This document shows, one piece after another, positions 36,623 to 49,599 of a stretch of DNA of 64,000 nucleotides; position 1 is the stretch's first letter; each line of letters starts with the position of its first letter. Origin of the DNA: Apodemus sylvaticus (Eukaryota; Chordata; Mammalia; Rodentia; Muridae); the NCBI RefSeq assembly GCF_947179515.1, contig NC_067474.1, forward strand, positions 95,793,324 to 95,857,323. The letters run 5' to 3'. The translations under genes and the position numbers were made by a program. A model generated the notes under the pieces. That model did not search any database. It saw only the letters and a list, made by a program, of their open reading frames with translations, and had not been told where the DNA came from.

Positions 36623-37779
36623 GTAAATGTAGGCCTGCTTGCAGTCTAGAAAATGCAGCATATTCACTCCAAGTGTAATGTACACAAATTCAATGCACAC
36701 TGTGGCATCGCTGAGCCCTGGATGAAAGACCCTTCCATGGAAAACGCACTGACACACATGTCTTGTCACCAGCTGGCTAGTGAAGCTGAGGCACCCTTGC
36801 TGGGTTGTGCTTTGTCCAGCTCAGCCAATGCCAAGACACCCTTCATGCCATCTTGATCCAGAGGCACTGAGTAGGCAGACCAGGCTGTGAACAGGCATCG
36901 CTGTCCGAGTTTCAATCCCACTCACTCCTCAGCCCTGGAGGAACCTGGCAGTTCTGTGAAGGCTTGTGTAAGCCTGCATTATTAACGACAGCAGGGACAC
37001 ACTAAGATTAAAAAAAGCACTGCAATTGCCCCACCCTGACTAGCTTTGGAACATCACATGTCAGTGTTTCTGATTTAATTTCCCTGGGTAGAGCTCAGTC
37101 CTCTTGATTTAAAAGACCTCCAGGTGACTCTAATGAAGACACTGGGCTGGAGAACCATTGCTATGAACAGCAGGAAACCTCATCTTCCTCTTCTGTAAGT
37201 ATAAGAAGAAGCGAAAGAAGCTTTAGCATCCAAAGACTGAAGTCAGGTTCTTGGGTCTGAGAAAACCGCAGGATTAGGGGGTCTCTGTGTCAGAGTAAGG
37301 AAAGCAGGCAGGACTGCAGCTGAGGAGCTCCCTCCAGCATCAGCACCAGCGACAGACCCAGTGTGAGATGACCGGGCAGGGCTGGTGCAGAGGAGACAGG
37401 GAGATGAAGGCAGAGAGGGTAGAGAAGGCAGGACGCCTCAAATGTGACATCACCAGGGTCAGCTTTCCCTGAGCATGCTGGCTAACCATTCCCTATGGAA
37501 AATGTTCACAAAAAAGTTGGTAGCTTCTAGAATTAGCAATTTGACAGAAAAAAAAATCTAAAATGAAAGAAATCAACCTAAAGCTTAACTAGAATTTTAT
37601 GTGAAAGACAAAGGCTGTATGTGTTCATATACACATGCTCAGACATACAGATATACACACATACAAACATACACAGAGACACACACACACAAACAAACAG
37701 CTTAATTACTCACAAGGCTGGTTTTCCTTGCTTTAGTCTCCCAAAGTGTATGGGACGATAAACCATGATGATAACGTGT
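36623..37779. other. Unassigned sequence
   Basis: No gene or named SINE. An imperfect CA/TACA tract lies at about 37627-37698. Confidence 0.45.
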
Positions 37780-37905
37780 AACATATCATACTCTAGCTTG
37801 TCTTTCATTGTAGACAGAGTCTGTGTCAGAACATGTACTAAGGGTAAGGTATTAACCACACTCCTTACTTTTTGTCTGTGGAAAGAATTTCAACCTGTAA
37901 TTTCA
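37780..37905 (+). repeat. Diverged duplicate, copy 1
   Basis: Homologous to 38352-38483. Shared order: 'catat', 'gtagaca', 'gtactaag', 'actcctyacttttt', 'tctgyrgaaagaa', 'ttcaacctg'. About 570 bases separate the copies in the same orientation. It may be an old local duplication or two copies of an unrecognised repeat. Confidence 0.65.
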
Positions 37906-38351
37906 AGATGAAATGGACATGGGTATATGTGGGTTTAGTAACAGCCCTTATAATCATTTCTTACAAAATAATTATTTAAAAGTCTAGGAACTAAAGGTCT
38001 ACTTGCTTTGTTTTCAGCAACACGCAAAAATGAACCTAAGACCTTCGAGTCTATAAATTAAAAGACACACACAAAGTCTAGTTGCCCTCTGTGTTTCTTA
38101 GGTACTAATTACTTCTTGAAGATTTTCCAGTGAAGTATTGAAATTTTCCTACACTCCCTTAGAATGTGCTTTAACTTGCTCACGGACCTCAGTCTTACCC
38201 TGTTATCCCCAGCCTTCTGATTGAGGAAAGGAACCTGCTCTGATCTATTCAAGAACAACAGCAACAACAAAAGTAAATCTTTTAAAGGAAAAAAAAAACA
38301 GTTAATTCCTATTTTTAATAAAATGTGTTTTTTAAATTATTATAAATCATG

Positions 38352-38483
38352 GTGTTGTGAACATATGCTCTTTAGCTCATCTCTCTGTAGACATTTCATG
38401 GATGAATCTGTACTAAGTCTAAGCTATTGACTAAACTCCTCACTTTTTATCTGCAGAAAGAACTTCAACCTGCGATTATAAAC
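38352..38483 (+). repeat. Diverged duplicate, copy 2
   Basis: Partner of 37780-37905, with the same motif order. Differences are spread throughout, implying an old event. Confidence 0.65.
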
Positions 38484-40262
38484 GGGTGTGTTGTCTGAGC
38501 TTTCTCAGCCTCGAGGTACAGCTTTTGTTGCAGTTATTCCTGTTTTAATCAACGGAGGCTCCCACTGTCCACTCCCCAGCTAACGCATCATCCTAAAACC
38601 TACGACTTGACCTCCCAAATTCAGATCTCACAAATCACAGGGCTCACAGTTCAGCCATGCACGAGGTCACACTGGGCAGCCTGCGAGTGCCAATCTTCAA
38701 TAGAAAGCATTGTGACTACAAATCCATGCCATGGGCTCACACAGTTGTTGTCATTCGCTAAGCTAGCTGTTAGCGAATACTAGAGCAGGGAAGACAGGAG
38801 TTAGGACCCAGGACCTTCTTACCAGTATTTCCCATGGGCTGTGATCTCCACATGCTCTGCTGGACCTAACACCAAAGGAACTCTCACAGCCCCAGATCAG
38901 GAAATGTCTCTTTGTTGGAAGGATAAATGAAGACCACAGTTCCTAATAAAGCAATTCATCAGCCATCAATGGATGAGGCCACAGACCATCTGTAACACAC
39001 CAGTCCACAGGGCGCCACACACTGTGACACCACACTCATCTCCCTCCTCGCTGGAACCATTAAATCAACACCACATGGGTTTTATGGCCAAATGAGAAAG
39101 ATGGAAATGGATTCCATGTGGGGCTCTTGAAAGATAATACAAAAAAAGTACAAAGCTGGTCAGAAGTCTTGCTTGAGGAAATTTCCCGGAGACCCTAGCC
39201 TGCAGCCAAACACCAAGCCCAGAACACACTGGGAGCTGATTGTCCAAATGGAGCCTTGCATAGGTATGTGTTTCATTTAGTTTACTTCTCCATAGTGTCT
39301 TAATAATCTGGAAGACCAGATAACACCAGACTGTGGTGGTGCTGGCCTGGCTACAAGGCAAACAAGGGGTGAATGGGAGGTGTGACGTCATGTCAGGTTC
39401 CTTGTTTGCTATCTAAAATAGTCAAATGGCCACTCGACTCCCGCCCTTCTACTGACGCAGAGCCTTCCAGTCAACTCTGAATCTCCAGTCAGTACCTCCC
39501 ACAGCAGCTGTTCCCCTCATCCCACAGAGTCTAAAGGCTCAGAGCCCCAGCTACTTTCATATTTAAGTCAAATCACTCCAATAAACACTGTGTGGTTTCA
39601 TTCAGATCTTTTGTACGAAAGCAGACACTAAGTCAGCAGAAGCCACAGGCAGCAGATCCAAGTCACACTCCGTGACATGTGGTGAGCAGTTGTCCCATTC
39701 CATAAGATGGAGAACACATTCAAAGAAGAGGCCGCTAAGTGAGCAAAGGTAAAGAAAGCAGGGGAACGGGCTATCGGCTCTGCAGTTAGCAATGGGTTGT
39801 TGAGGCTGGGGGACTGGTCCTCATGCTGCACAGCCTTAAATGATGTTGAGTTCTTTAAGGGCCCATTTTTATACCACCTGTGATATTACTGCTTCCACTC
39901 TCACTGAAATCCTTCACATGTGTTAACACCGGTGAAATGGCTCCCCTGAGATGCTCTAAAACCTGGTTGTCCCCCTGGAAAGATTTTTCTTTCTGCCATG
40001 GTAGAAGACCATAAGTTTACTTGAACCCACCACAGGGTGTTCACCCCATGCTATATATACTTGTCTTGAAGGCAGGGGAACTAAGCTGTCTGTGGCAGAT
40101 AGTAGGCTTTCAATGGATGGACAGAAAAATTAAATCAAGTTACTGTATCTTTAACATTTTTGTCAGAACAAGAAAACACATGGTACAACTTAGATGCTGG
40201 CATGATTACAGGTTACAAAAACACTGTAACTTAGTTTCTTCTTTAAAGAAAGAGAAGAGGAA
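38484..40262. other. Unassigned intronic sequence
   Basis: Mostly unique-looking sequence. No gene, splice-supported exon or repeat recognised. Confidence 0.45.
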
Positions 40263-40304
40263 CACGGGACACACACACAGGGGGAGACAGAGACAGAGAC
40301 AGAC

Positions 40305-40342
<38 letters not shown>
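40263..40342 (+). repeat. (CA)n, (GACA)n and (GA)n compound microsatellite
   Basis: A short CA run, then GAGACA units, then about 16 GA units. Confidence 0.93.
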
Positions 40343-40345
<3 letters not shown>

Positions 40346-40599
40346 ATCCCTGTGCCTTATAGCTCTGGTATTCACTTTCTCTGGTGACAAACTTAGCCAG
40401 CTCACAGACAGCACAAATCCTTGAGCGCTGACTGTCACTGAAGACATAATCTAGATTCACAGCCTTGATAATCCAAGGATGGAATGATGGATTCAAGCCA
40501 GTGCATTAGCTTTCAGTATGCAAAAATGTGTAACTCCATATTTTCAAAATTAACTGCATGTGTATGAGGTAAAGCAGGCCTGTTTGGGTAGTAATTGGA

Positions 40600-40618
40600 G
40601 CGGGGGGGGGGGGGGGGG
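40600..40618 (+). repeat. Poly-G run
   Basis: An uninterrupted run of about 17 G. Confidence 0.9.
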
Positions 40619-43600
40619 ATCTTCAGTTATTTGAGGAAGGCAACCTTACCATGGCTGTGGGATAGAGAAGCGGAGAAAAGCAGGGGAAGGTTCCAGCAAC
40701 GAGCAGGGCTCAGGTCTTTATTAGGGGGATGAGCGGGACTATGTGCTTTGGGGATTCCCTTTGGGGTGTAAGATTGACTTTTCCCCTTCTCTCCTCTCCA
40801 GGCTCTTCTTGTCCCACCATTTCCTGGTCACCAACCAGCTGACCAAGCAAGCCTTCTGCCCTTCCTTAACTCACCATGTCAGCTCCGGAGTCTCTCAGTC
40901 TGTGAAGCCTCTCTTTCCAACCGGCCAAGCCCCCACTGCCCCACTCTCTGCCTAAATCCTGCTGTGTCCTCCCAGGTCTCCCTCTCCCGGAGCAACTTTA
41001 CCTGCTCACGGGGAATCTAGCAGCACTGTACCACTGTAGGCTTTTCATCACGATGGAAGCCTTTTTAAACATTTCTCTCTTCTCCCCTGGCTTGTAAGCA
41101 TCTTCAAGATAAAGGCCAAGACTCGTTTGCTCACTTAGGTTTTTCCAAGGTTGGCACTGGTATTGTACAGAGAAACTCAACAAGTATTAGTGGAATAAAT
41201 GACCACAAAGCATCAAAGCTGTGATGGCCACTGTCCGTAGGGGAGGAGAGGAGGAAGACATGCCCCGCAGGGCTCAATGGCCTTGTCTCAGTTACTGAGA
41301 TCAGACTTAAGATGCTGTGACCCCGGAATTTCATATTCTCAACAAACGCGTAGCCCTGATATTGAAGCAGTTGCTACAACAAAGCAAAATGCAAAGTAAC
41401 AAAATTATTCACCCCCTTACACATTTTTTTCAGAAACTAGTAATAGGCTTCTCCAATTCTGGAATCCAAAAGAGTCACATGATGTCTCTGTGCCAGTCCC
41501 ACTGCCTTTAATCTTCGATACCAATCTCTTTCGGTCTTATTTATTCATGGACCTGTTTTTCGGGCAACTCAAGCCATGAGAAGAATCAAGAAAGAACCAG
41601 GCTGTCAGTCAGAGATGACAATGCAGTGGTGGGCTAGTGTCTACTCTTCCCAGTCAGAGCGACCGGAAGGAACTCACATCATGTATTCACTTTTCTTTTC
41701 CACTGTTATGCAATACGCCATAGTTTTGCTTCTTTCCAGCCTTCTTCACACCTGTATGATCCCTCTATCAAAGAACTCATCACTGAAAATAGCCATGCCG
41801 TGTACCGGGCACAAATGTCCAGCAAGGTAAGAGTTAATGCCCTCATTTTATTCTTATCTCCAGGCTGGCTTGACTAAAGTGTCATTGTAGCCTGGGTTGT
41901 AAATTACTTATAACATGTTGGGATGGCTGATGTATCAGTGTTATCTTTTGGTTTATAGAATGAAGCAGAAACATCTACCATGTTATCACAGAGGGGAACA
42001 CGCACATAAGACAGAAGAAAAACATTGCCCGCTGCACTGTCCAGGAAGTAGGGCTCTTACTTTCACAGAAAAGACAAACCAGGCTTCTGGGTTCTGACAG
42101 GAAGCAGGACATGTTCAACATCATTTCCACATTGGGCCAAAACGACTAAAGTCTGTTGATCTATTGTTAACAAACAGAAGACTTGCGCTAAAGAGGAAGG
42201 CACACCCTGAGATGAGATGCCAGGGCATGGGTCTCAGGGACAGAGGTGTGATTCCTTATTTCAAATGAAGGCAGCAGTGCATCTGTAAGCACTGAACAGA
42301 GATAATGTTTGAGAGAGAGCAGAGCCGCAGCCCAGGGTGCTGGATCAGTGTTAGGCCTAGAGTGTTTATCTACTCCGTCTCTAGGGGCCAGACAGGAGAT
42401 TAAAGCTGGGATGGCAAAGGACATGCAACCTGAGCAGTCTTAGGATGATGCCCCAAAAAATCTTGTTATGGCTCTTTTAATACACATTCCCAAATACCAC
42501 CAACCCTATGAAAACAGATAAGCCTAAAAGAAAAAAAAAATGAAATGGCCAACTAGGTTTGCTTTCTGCAAAAACTTACAAACAAGGGGCAGGAATACTG
42601 TGTCAAGTGTTTGCTTACTTGGCAAAATCCCAGTCCTCAGCCTGAAGTCAGTAGTCTAGTGCACAGCTCTCTCCTATCTTGATGGCCAGGTTTCAAAGCC
42701 CTTTGAAATAGTGCTACAGTCGTGGAGGTAAAAGGAGGCACATCACAGACAAAATATAGACAACCAAGATTCCATCTGGGAGTGGGGGTTTTGCTTGCTT
42801 TTAACAGCACTCCCCCCCCACACACACACCTGCACCTCAAAGGCCTCTGTTTGAGTCTCTCACCAAGTTGCACAAAAGCAATGGAGTCACTTGAATAGAA
42901 GGGTCAGGTTGCAAGCTGTGTGCTTTGGAAGTCACAAGCCCTGTTCAGACCACCCAGCTCTCAAGAAAGAGGGAGTTACATCAGATTCAGACAAGATAAG
43001 AGAGTGCCCTCCTGTGTGACCCGGCCCAGAAAGACAGCCTTTCTAGGGAGTTCCTTGATCAGGCCCTGGAAAAGAGTGGATGTGCACTCTGAAATAGTGG
43101 CATTTGTCTAACTCAATATACCAGTGATCCTGGTCTTTGTGAGAGTAAATTTTAGGAGATACAATTAACATTTTTAAAGAAAAGCACTAAAATAAATCTT
43201 CATGCCTACCCCCCCCCACACACACACAGATTTCATACTTCCTGTTTGCATCTAGAAATCAGAGCCAGTTAATGTTAGAACAATAATACCCAGACTTGGT
43301 GCTGTGTGTACAGCTCATAAGGAGGGTTGGCTTTTGACCCCAGGGTAAAAGAGAAAGGAAGAAAGTCAGTGGACCTACCTCCTTTTATTAACAGAGGAGG
43401 AAGGGAAGTTTGGGGCATTCAGGTGGCTAGTCTAAGGCTCAAACTGGACACGTTGTGAAAACAGGGACTCTGACCAGGCCATTTATGTTGTTCTTTTGGA
43501 TCGCTTTGGAGCAAGCGCTATGCCTAGCCTGAGGAGAGAACAGGAAAGGGGCCTTGATAAGCACAGCCTGCTTACTTTCTGCTGCAAACATTGAACGCCA

Positions 43601-44248
43601 GAAAACACAGGGATGGGTTTGGAGGCTGTGCTACCTTCCATATGTTGTCACATGAGGACTTCAGCATGAACTGCCATTTCATGTTCAGTCACTGGGAGTT
43701 GGCCTAAGACAAACTCAGTTTCTAGGAATAGACTCCAGCACTCTTCCAGGAAATCCAGCTTCCTTCAGCCTAGCTAGCTCCAGTGTCACAGCATCCCCAG
43801 AGAGTGAATAGCACCCCCAGAAAGAAGGTTTCCAAGACCAGCCAGGCTGTGAGGCGGCAGGCAGGCTGTGCAGACCAACACCTAACAATGTATCCCATGA
43901 CCTGCACACAAGTCACTTGGCTCATGGCAACCGAGAGGTAGACCAAGGGGAAGGAGGTGAAGTGTGTTAGACAGCCCTGGGCTGACACTCAAGAATGCAC
44001 GTTCATGTTGTACCCAATGCATGTGCAGCGTCAGCTTAAGTTCAGGCTTAGTACCTGGACATGATGTCTGATATAAACCAAGTGCCTGACAAGAACTGCC
44101 AGGAACAGCATACAGAATGCTGACTCAAGGGCTGTGTCACCCTCATCAGATTGACCTGAGGAGATTTCTGGCCCCATATTGGGTCTAAAAACCTTTCATG
44201 GTAAAAGCTAAAAATCTTAACTTCTCACCAAGTTTCAAAGGAGTCAGC
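40619..44248. other. Unassigned intronic sequence
   Basis: Largely unique-looking. Short C-run plus CA tracts occur at 42810-42830 and 43209-43229, and an A-run at 42530-42541. No gene feature supported. Confidence 0.45.
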
Positions 44249-44380
44249 CTGTCTCTGCCTATCTCTGCCTGTCTCTGTCTCTCTCTCTGTCTCTCTCCCT
44301 CCCTTCCCCCCTCCTCCTAAGACAGTCTTGCTATGCTCCTCAAGCTAGCCTTGAACTTGTGATCCTCCTGCAGACAGATG
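44249..44380 (-). mobile_element. CT-rich tract joined to a partial B1, antisense
   Basis: 44249-44322 is a TCTCTG/TCTC/CCTC pyrimidine tract. It abuts 'agacagtcttgctatgctcc' and 'agccttgaacttgtgatcct', the antisense right half of B1/B4. Confidence 0.65.
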
Positions 44381-45319
44381 ACCGAACTAACCTACATTAA
44401 GTTTTGAGGATCTAGAATGAAGAGTAAGAGATTGTCTAAAATTATACAAAAGGCATTTTATCGGGTGGACAGGCACACAGAGATGCTAACAGGAAACTTC
44501 TCAAGCTTTGGAAGATCCAGGAAGGTCATGATTTACCAGAGCAGAGGCTTGAGGAGCAGCTGGGTCTCTCCCTGGGTCTGCAAAGCAGCCCTGGAGAAGT
44601 TCATCTCTCCAGCAACATTGCCACCCACAAACACTACCCAGGCCTTGAGATGCTCTAAGCTTTGTAATGCCCATCACTCATCCACACTGAATGCCATCGT
44701 CAACAAAACAAAATAGAACCCAGAAACTAAAACTAAATGATGTGAGAGTGATTTCTGTGACCCGGATGGAAACTTCCCCAAAATTATTACTACAGCACTG
44801 AAGTTTCTGGACCACAGCTCAGCCTATACACCAGGCAAGCGCGTGTCAGAACAATGACCATTTGCCTTTCATCACTACAAACCAAGGCTCCCACTTTAAA
44901 ACAGCATATCCCAAGGTAATTAGGCCCTGCAAAGGTTCCCAGAGACCACCCACGCTCTAGATCTTTAGACCCTGAGGATATTATCTGACCTGGTAATTTT
45001 GCATCATTTCTTTTGGTCATTTCCTTTAGCTGAGAGAAAGTACTCTAACTTCAGGGAAATTTTCACAGAAATGTAAAGCGGTTACTTCCTTGGTGTGTGC
45101 CCCTGCGGGTGGAATCAGAAGTTACATGGAGGTGGGGAGGCCAGGTCCACCCCCGGCATTTGGTTTGGTAACAAGCAAGCACCCGCCTTCTGAGTTAACA
45201 GATTTAAAGTTTTTCAAGCTGCCGGGCAGCCTTCGCTCACAACTGCTCACAACTGCTCACCTCTAGGACACTCTGCTGACAGAACCAAGAGCAAACAATC
45301 ATGGGAAGTAGGTACTTAC
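44381..45319. other. Presumed Frem1 intron start, no repeat recognised
   Basis: Unique-looking sequence just inside the putative first intron. A small direct repeat 'cacaactgct' occurs twice at about 45239-45257. Confidence 0.4.
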
Positions 45320-45740
45320 AGGTAGTGGTTTTCTTTCCAAGCCAAGGCTGGCCACCTTTGGAAGTGGAGGGCTGGACGCTAAGCTCTTTAATCAGGCTTA
45401 AAGAGTTGTCAGAGGAAGAGGAAGCAAAAACATCCCATCCAAGGAGGAGAGCTGAGATTCCAGTCGTCCAAGTCAGCTGAGTTTAGGCGTTGTTTGTCCT
45501 AAAAATCCATTCACCCACATAAACAAATAGGTAGAGAATTGGAGTTCCCAAACACACTGTGCGGGTCTCCTCCAATGCTGCTGCCGTAGCTCTGAAAACT
45601 TAACTTCCCTAGTGCCAAGTTTCTGGACTCCCCCGGGAAGGCGTGTTGAGGAAGGCGTGGCAAGGATGCCGGCAACTGTTTGCCGGGAGCCCGACTTCCC
45701 TGGCGGGGAGCCCCAGCTCCCAACCCTTCTGCTAGTTGGT
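45320..45740 (-). other. Frem1: Candidate non-coding first exon of Frem1
   Basis: The minus strand contains CTACCT|GTAAGTACC, a good 5' splice site, with the last exon base at 45320. The bases upstream (45320-45740) are richer in CpG than nearly all of the window and carry GC-rich stretches near 45650-45730. The segment lies about 38 kb upstream of the Frem1 coding exon on the correct strand. A separate non-coding first exon fits the acceptor seen at 6842. The upper end (transcription start) is not determined, and 45740 is only where the GC-rich sequence fades. This is inference from splice motif and composition. Confidence 0.4.
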
Positions 45741-45876
45741 CAACGGGGCCAAAACTGAGCCTTTGTTAATAGGTCGGGCGCTTCTCTTCCCAGCTTCCTT
45801 CCTCAGTATTAGCACTGGAAGAACTGAAGCAGTCTCTCCCGACAGCAGCACGCGATCGCGCGCGCGCGCGCACACA

Positions 45877-45915
<39 letters not shown>

Positions 45916-45948
45916 GCACACAGGCACACACACAGACAGGGATTCACT
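45740..45948 (-). promoter_or_regulatory. Candidate Frem1 promoter region with (CG)n(CA)n tract
   Basis: This lies directly upstream of the candidate first exon. It contains an alternating purine-pyrimidine tract, (CG) repeats from about 45849 to 45869 running into (CA) repeats to about 45948. Such tracts can adopt left-handed Z-DNA. No clear TATA box was found on the minus strand. The promoter role depends wholly on whether the downstream exon is real. Confidence 0.3.
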
Positions 45949-46069
45949 CTGACACCCGTGCACAAAGGCTCGTGCTGCAGGAACACACTCACACAGACTC
46001 TTCAAACACACCTTTCCCTGCGGCTCTTCTCTAGGAAGCAGTTCCGGCACTAAAAGGTCTCTATTCAAA

Positions 46070-46917
46070 TTCAGAGGTCACGCTCAGCTTTGAGAAGGGG
46101 TGGGGGAGGGGACTGGCCCTTTGAACTTTTGTTGTAGGTTTTAAAGGAAAGGATACAAGAATGGATCTAGATTCTAGGAGTCTAACTTGTAATAAAAACT
46201 ACTTAGCTCTTCCTTACCAAGTATTTCATCTGTCTGCTCAGGTCTGCACCCAGAGGTACCCTCTCCACAATGATCCTTTTGACTAGTTGCTTAACTATTT
46301 AAGAAGCTGCTTCCGGGTAATTTATTCCCACCAGAAGGAAAAGCAGTCCACATTCTGATTGAACTTCTCAAGGAGCCGTCATTGACAAGTTGGAGCAGGA
46401 CCTCAGTAGGGGAAGCGGCCTGTGGAGACTTGTTGAAAACCTAGCCTAAAGCAAAGGGGAGTGCAGACCCAAAAGACACAAAAACCACAGTGGTTTGAGG
46501 ATGGAGGTGGGGGAGTCAAGAGAGGGTATGTGGAGAAATGAACACAAGGCACGTAACATACATGTTCCACAAGGTAATCATGAATCGCATTGTTTATCAT
46601 GATAAAATAGATCTGTCCAATTCCACATGACAACATTACCAAGTCTCCCTGATTTGGAAAGCAGGGTGGAAAAGAAGGAGGAAATTACAAGAGCAGAAAA
46701 GTCATTTTAAAATGATGCAAAAGAAGAGAGAGAAACAATTCTATTGCTTTTAAACCCACACTGTGTGTAGAAACTTCCTGATACAGGTGCACGGCACACT
46801 AAGCAGGAAGTCACTGAGGTTCTTCAGGAAGCCTTGGCTTCCACTGCAGTGCTGTGCACATGGGGGGTAAGACTGAGGGGTAAGCAGCTCTTTATAAGAT
46901 GGGTGCTGTAAACAGAC
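46070..46917. other. Unassigned sequence upstream of the candidate promoter
   Basis: No gene or named repeat. A short G-rich patch lies at 46095-46112. Confidence 0.4.
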
Positions 46918-47252
46918 ACAAGTACAATGCAAAAGCAAATACAAGGTAATAAACATAAACAAATGCAATACAAAATACAAATGCAAAGTAAGCAACATAA
47001 ACACAGCACAAAATACAAAAACAAAAACAAGGTAATAAAAAACATAAACAAGCACAATGCAAAAATACAAATACAAGGTAATAAACACAAATACAATACA
47101 AACTACAAAAACAAATACAAGGTAACAAACATGAACAAATACAAATACAATACAAAATACAAAACCAAATACATGGTAATAAATATAAAATACAAATACA
47201 GAAACAAGGTAACAAACATGAACAAACACAAGCACAGAAACAAGGCAGTACA
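46918..47252 (+). repeat. A-rich minisatellite, variable 33-53 bp unit
   Basis: About eight irregular units, each marked by an AAGGTAA-like core (near 46943, 46986, 47030, 47078, 47120, 47173, 47206 and 47242) followed by 'yaaacatraacaaa' and 'aatacaaaatacaaa'. G is almost restricted to the core. Several frames on both strands are open through it as a composition effect. Confidence 0.8.
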
Positions 47253-48125
47253 CATGTGCTCACAGCAAGACTGCTGTGGGGATGGAGAAGGAGTGTGGTG
47301 AGATAACTTTGCCTTGGAATTAGAAAACTTGCAGGTTGTGAAGATCTCACCACCAAAGAAATGACAGGTTTAGATGCTAATAGTTAAGATGTAGAATCCA
47401 CTTGAAAAAAAATGCTATCCTGTATGTGCTGGCCTGCATGTGCTTTTCCTAACACTGGGGCCAAACAGGACTTGTGGATCAGCCTAGAAACATAGATACT
47501 TCAGAAAATGTCCATAGGGAAAACCCTTTAGTATCCTAAGGCAAAAAGCAAGCATAGATTGCAGCATCCAGCAAGGTACCTGTACTAAAGGTAGTCCTCG
47601 CAAAACTAATTATACAGGTCAGGCTTGCTGTGGCCTAGAATAGACAGTAGAGATGGTTAAATCCTGGAATCTGAAGTACTATTTATCTAACTAATGCTCT
47701 TATATCATCCACAAAAGAATAGGGGCCTGCAGAAATGGAAGTATCATCTATCATAATCAGTTGGTATTCTTTGAACAAGTTAAAATACAAAACCCAGATG
47801 TTTACTAAAACGGTCAAAGAAACAGCAGAGTTCCTCTGAAAGATGGACTGCTAACTTAATGTCAGAACAAACACACTTTATTTCTACCCATGGGTAGAAG
47901 AATATAAACTGTCCCTTAAAGGAGAGTGGCATGTCAGTGGTAAGGGACAGTGAGACAGCTCTGCTCTGCACACTCAGCACTGTGAGGTGTTATCCTAGAT
48001 GTTTAAGGTCCCCAGGTCAGGTCCTTCCAGTACTCCTGACTCCAATACTAGAAAGAATTTTAGGACTAGCCAGTTTATGAAGCAAGAGTTTTCTGCTGAA
48101 AATACTTTAATTTAGGGTGAGCGGG
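47253..48125. other. Unassigned sequence
   Basis: No gene or named repeat recognised. Confidence 0.4.
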
Positions 48126-48505
48126 TATTCTAGTTTGCTTTCTATTGCAACCTGGGGGTGGGGGTGGGGAAGGTTTATTTCATCTCAGAGCTTGCAGTCA
48201 GTCCATCTTGAAGCAAAGTCAGGGCAGGAACCTGGAGGCAGGATCTGCAGCAGAAGCCAGGGAGGATTGCTGCTTCCTGCCTTACCCTTGGCTCATGTTC
48301 ATCTGCCTTTCTTCTCCCTCCCCAACACCACTTGCCCAGATGTGCTGCCATCAACAGTGAGCTGGGTCCTCCCCTCCAATCATTAATGGAGGAAATGCCA
48401 CATAGACTTGCCTACAAGCCAGACAAGAAAATCAAGTGGAGACATTTTCCCCATGGAGGTTCCCTTTCCCAGACAATTCTAGCTCGTGTCAAACTGACAA
48501 AGCAC
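48126..48505 (-). mobile_element. Rodent medium-reiteration repeat, copy 4
   Basis: 'ctagtttgctttctattgca', 'caggaacctggaggcaggat', 'tgctgcttcctgcc' and 'ctcgtgtcaaactgacaaag' are the antisense of the family at 11495-11917. An internal GGGGGTGGGGGTGGGG lies near 48153-48168. Confidence 0.75.
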
Positions 48506-48862
48506 CAAACAGTGCAACTAATCTGTTGGCAACTTGATATCCAAACTCATTGCCATTTACTAATGGACTTTCCTTTCTAGTTTGCTCATAAGATCTTACA
48601 CTAATATTAATATAAAACATATTCTGTATTTTTAAAAGTCCCACAGTCTTTACATTTTTAAAGTCTAATTATTGTTGATACTGCTTGCCTGGATACACGG
48701 GTGACTTGTGTGACAGACATAAATGAGTGCAGTGACAACCCCTGCCAATTTGTGTATATGGGGGAGGGCTGCTAAGCTGTCCTCAGAGGGTCAATAGGGA
48801 CACACTGCAGGCCTGTCTTCCTCCTTCAACTATCTGGGAGCCTCAGACTATGTTTCTGTCAG

Positions 48863-49456
48863 CCTAGACTCACAGACAAGAGCCTAGCAGAACTGTCCTC
48901 TGAGAGGCTCCACCCAGCAGCTGAGCAAAACAGATGCAAAGACCCGCAGCCAACATTGGACAGAGCTCAGGAAGTCCTGTGGCAGAGTTGATGGAAGGAC
49001 TGAGGAAGCCAGAGGGGATAGGGACTCCACAAGAAGACCAACAGAGTCAACTAACCTGGACCCTTGGGATCCCAGAGACTGACCCACCAACCAAAGAGCA
49101 TACAAGGGCTGGACCAAGATCCCTGCACATATGTAACAGATGTGCAGCTTGGTCTTCATGAAGGTCCCCCAACAACTGGAGCAGGGGCTGACCCTGTTAC
49201 ATGCCTGTGGATCCGGTTCCCCTTACTAGGCTGTCTTGTCTGGCCTCAGTGGGAGAGGATGTACCTAGTTCTGCAATGACTTGAGGTGACAGAGTGGATT
49301 GGCTCCCAGGGAGGAACCTCCCCCTTCTCAGAAGTAAAGAGGGGGTTGGTGGAAAGATTATGTGATGGGGGTGGGGGGGAAGGGAGACTGCTAGTAGAGG
49401 GGGGGGCTGCTATTGTGATGTAAAGTTAATTAATTGTAATTAATTAATTAATTTTA
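48863..49456 (+). mobile_element. Old L1 3' UTR fragment
   Basis: Homologous to the 3' UTR at 19604-20163, with shared 'actgtcctctgagaggct', 'ccaacagagtcaactaa' and 'cagatgtgcagcttggtctt'. It has the same G-rich run and (TAAT)n tail (49423-49456). No ORF2 is present. Confidence 0.8.
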
Positions 49457-49599
49457 AAAATGCCTCTTTAAAAATCCCAAGTCTGTGGGTTTCTATAAAA
49501 TAAAAAACAAGTTAAATACTTTCTCCAAGAAGAAAGAACCAGGTCACAGTGAGAAATCAAATCCAGCCCAAACTCCAGCAGTGTAAATAATTCACTGTC

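Noticed and set aside
39065..39391. 108-codon minus-strand frame
   Set aside because: No similarity recognised, no splice sites or codon bias; consistent with chance in unique sequence.
46750..47356. Hydrophobic, membrane-like open frames on the minus strand
   Set aside because: Overlapping frames on both strands are open together over an A-rich minisatellite. The apparent transmembrane pattern follows from T-rich codons.
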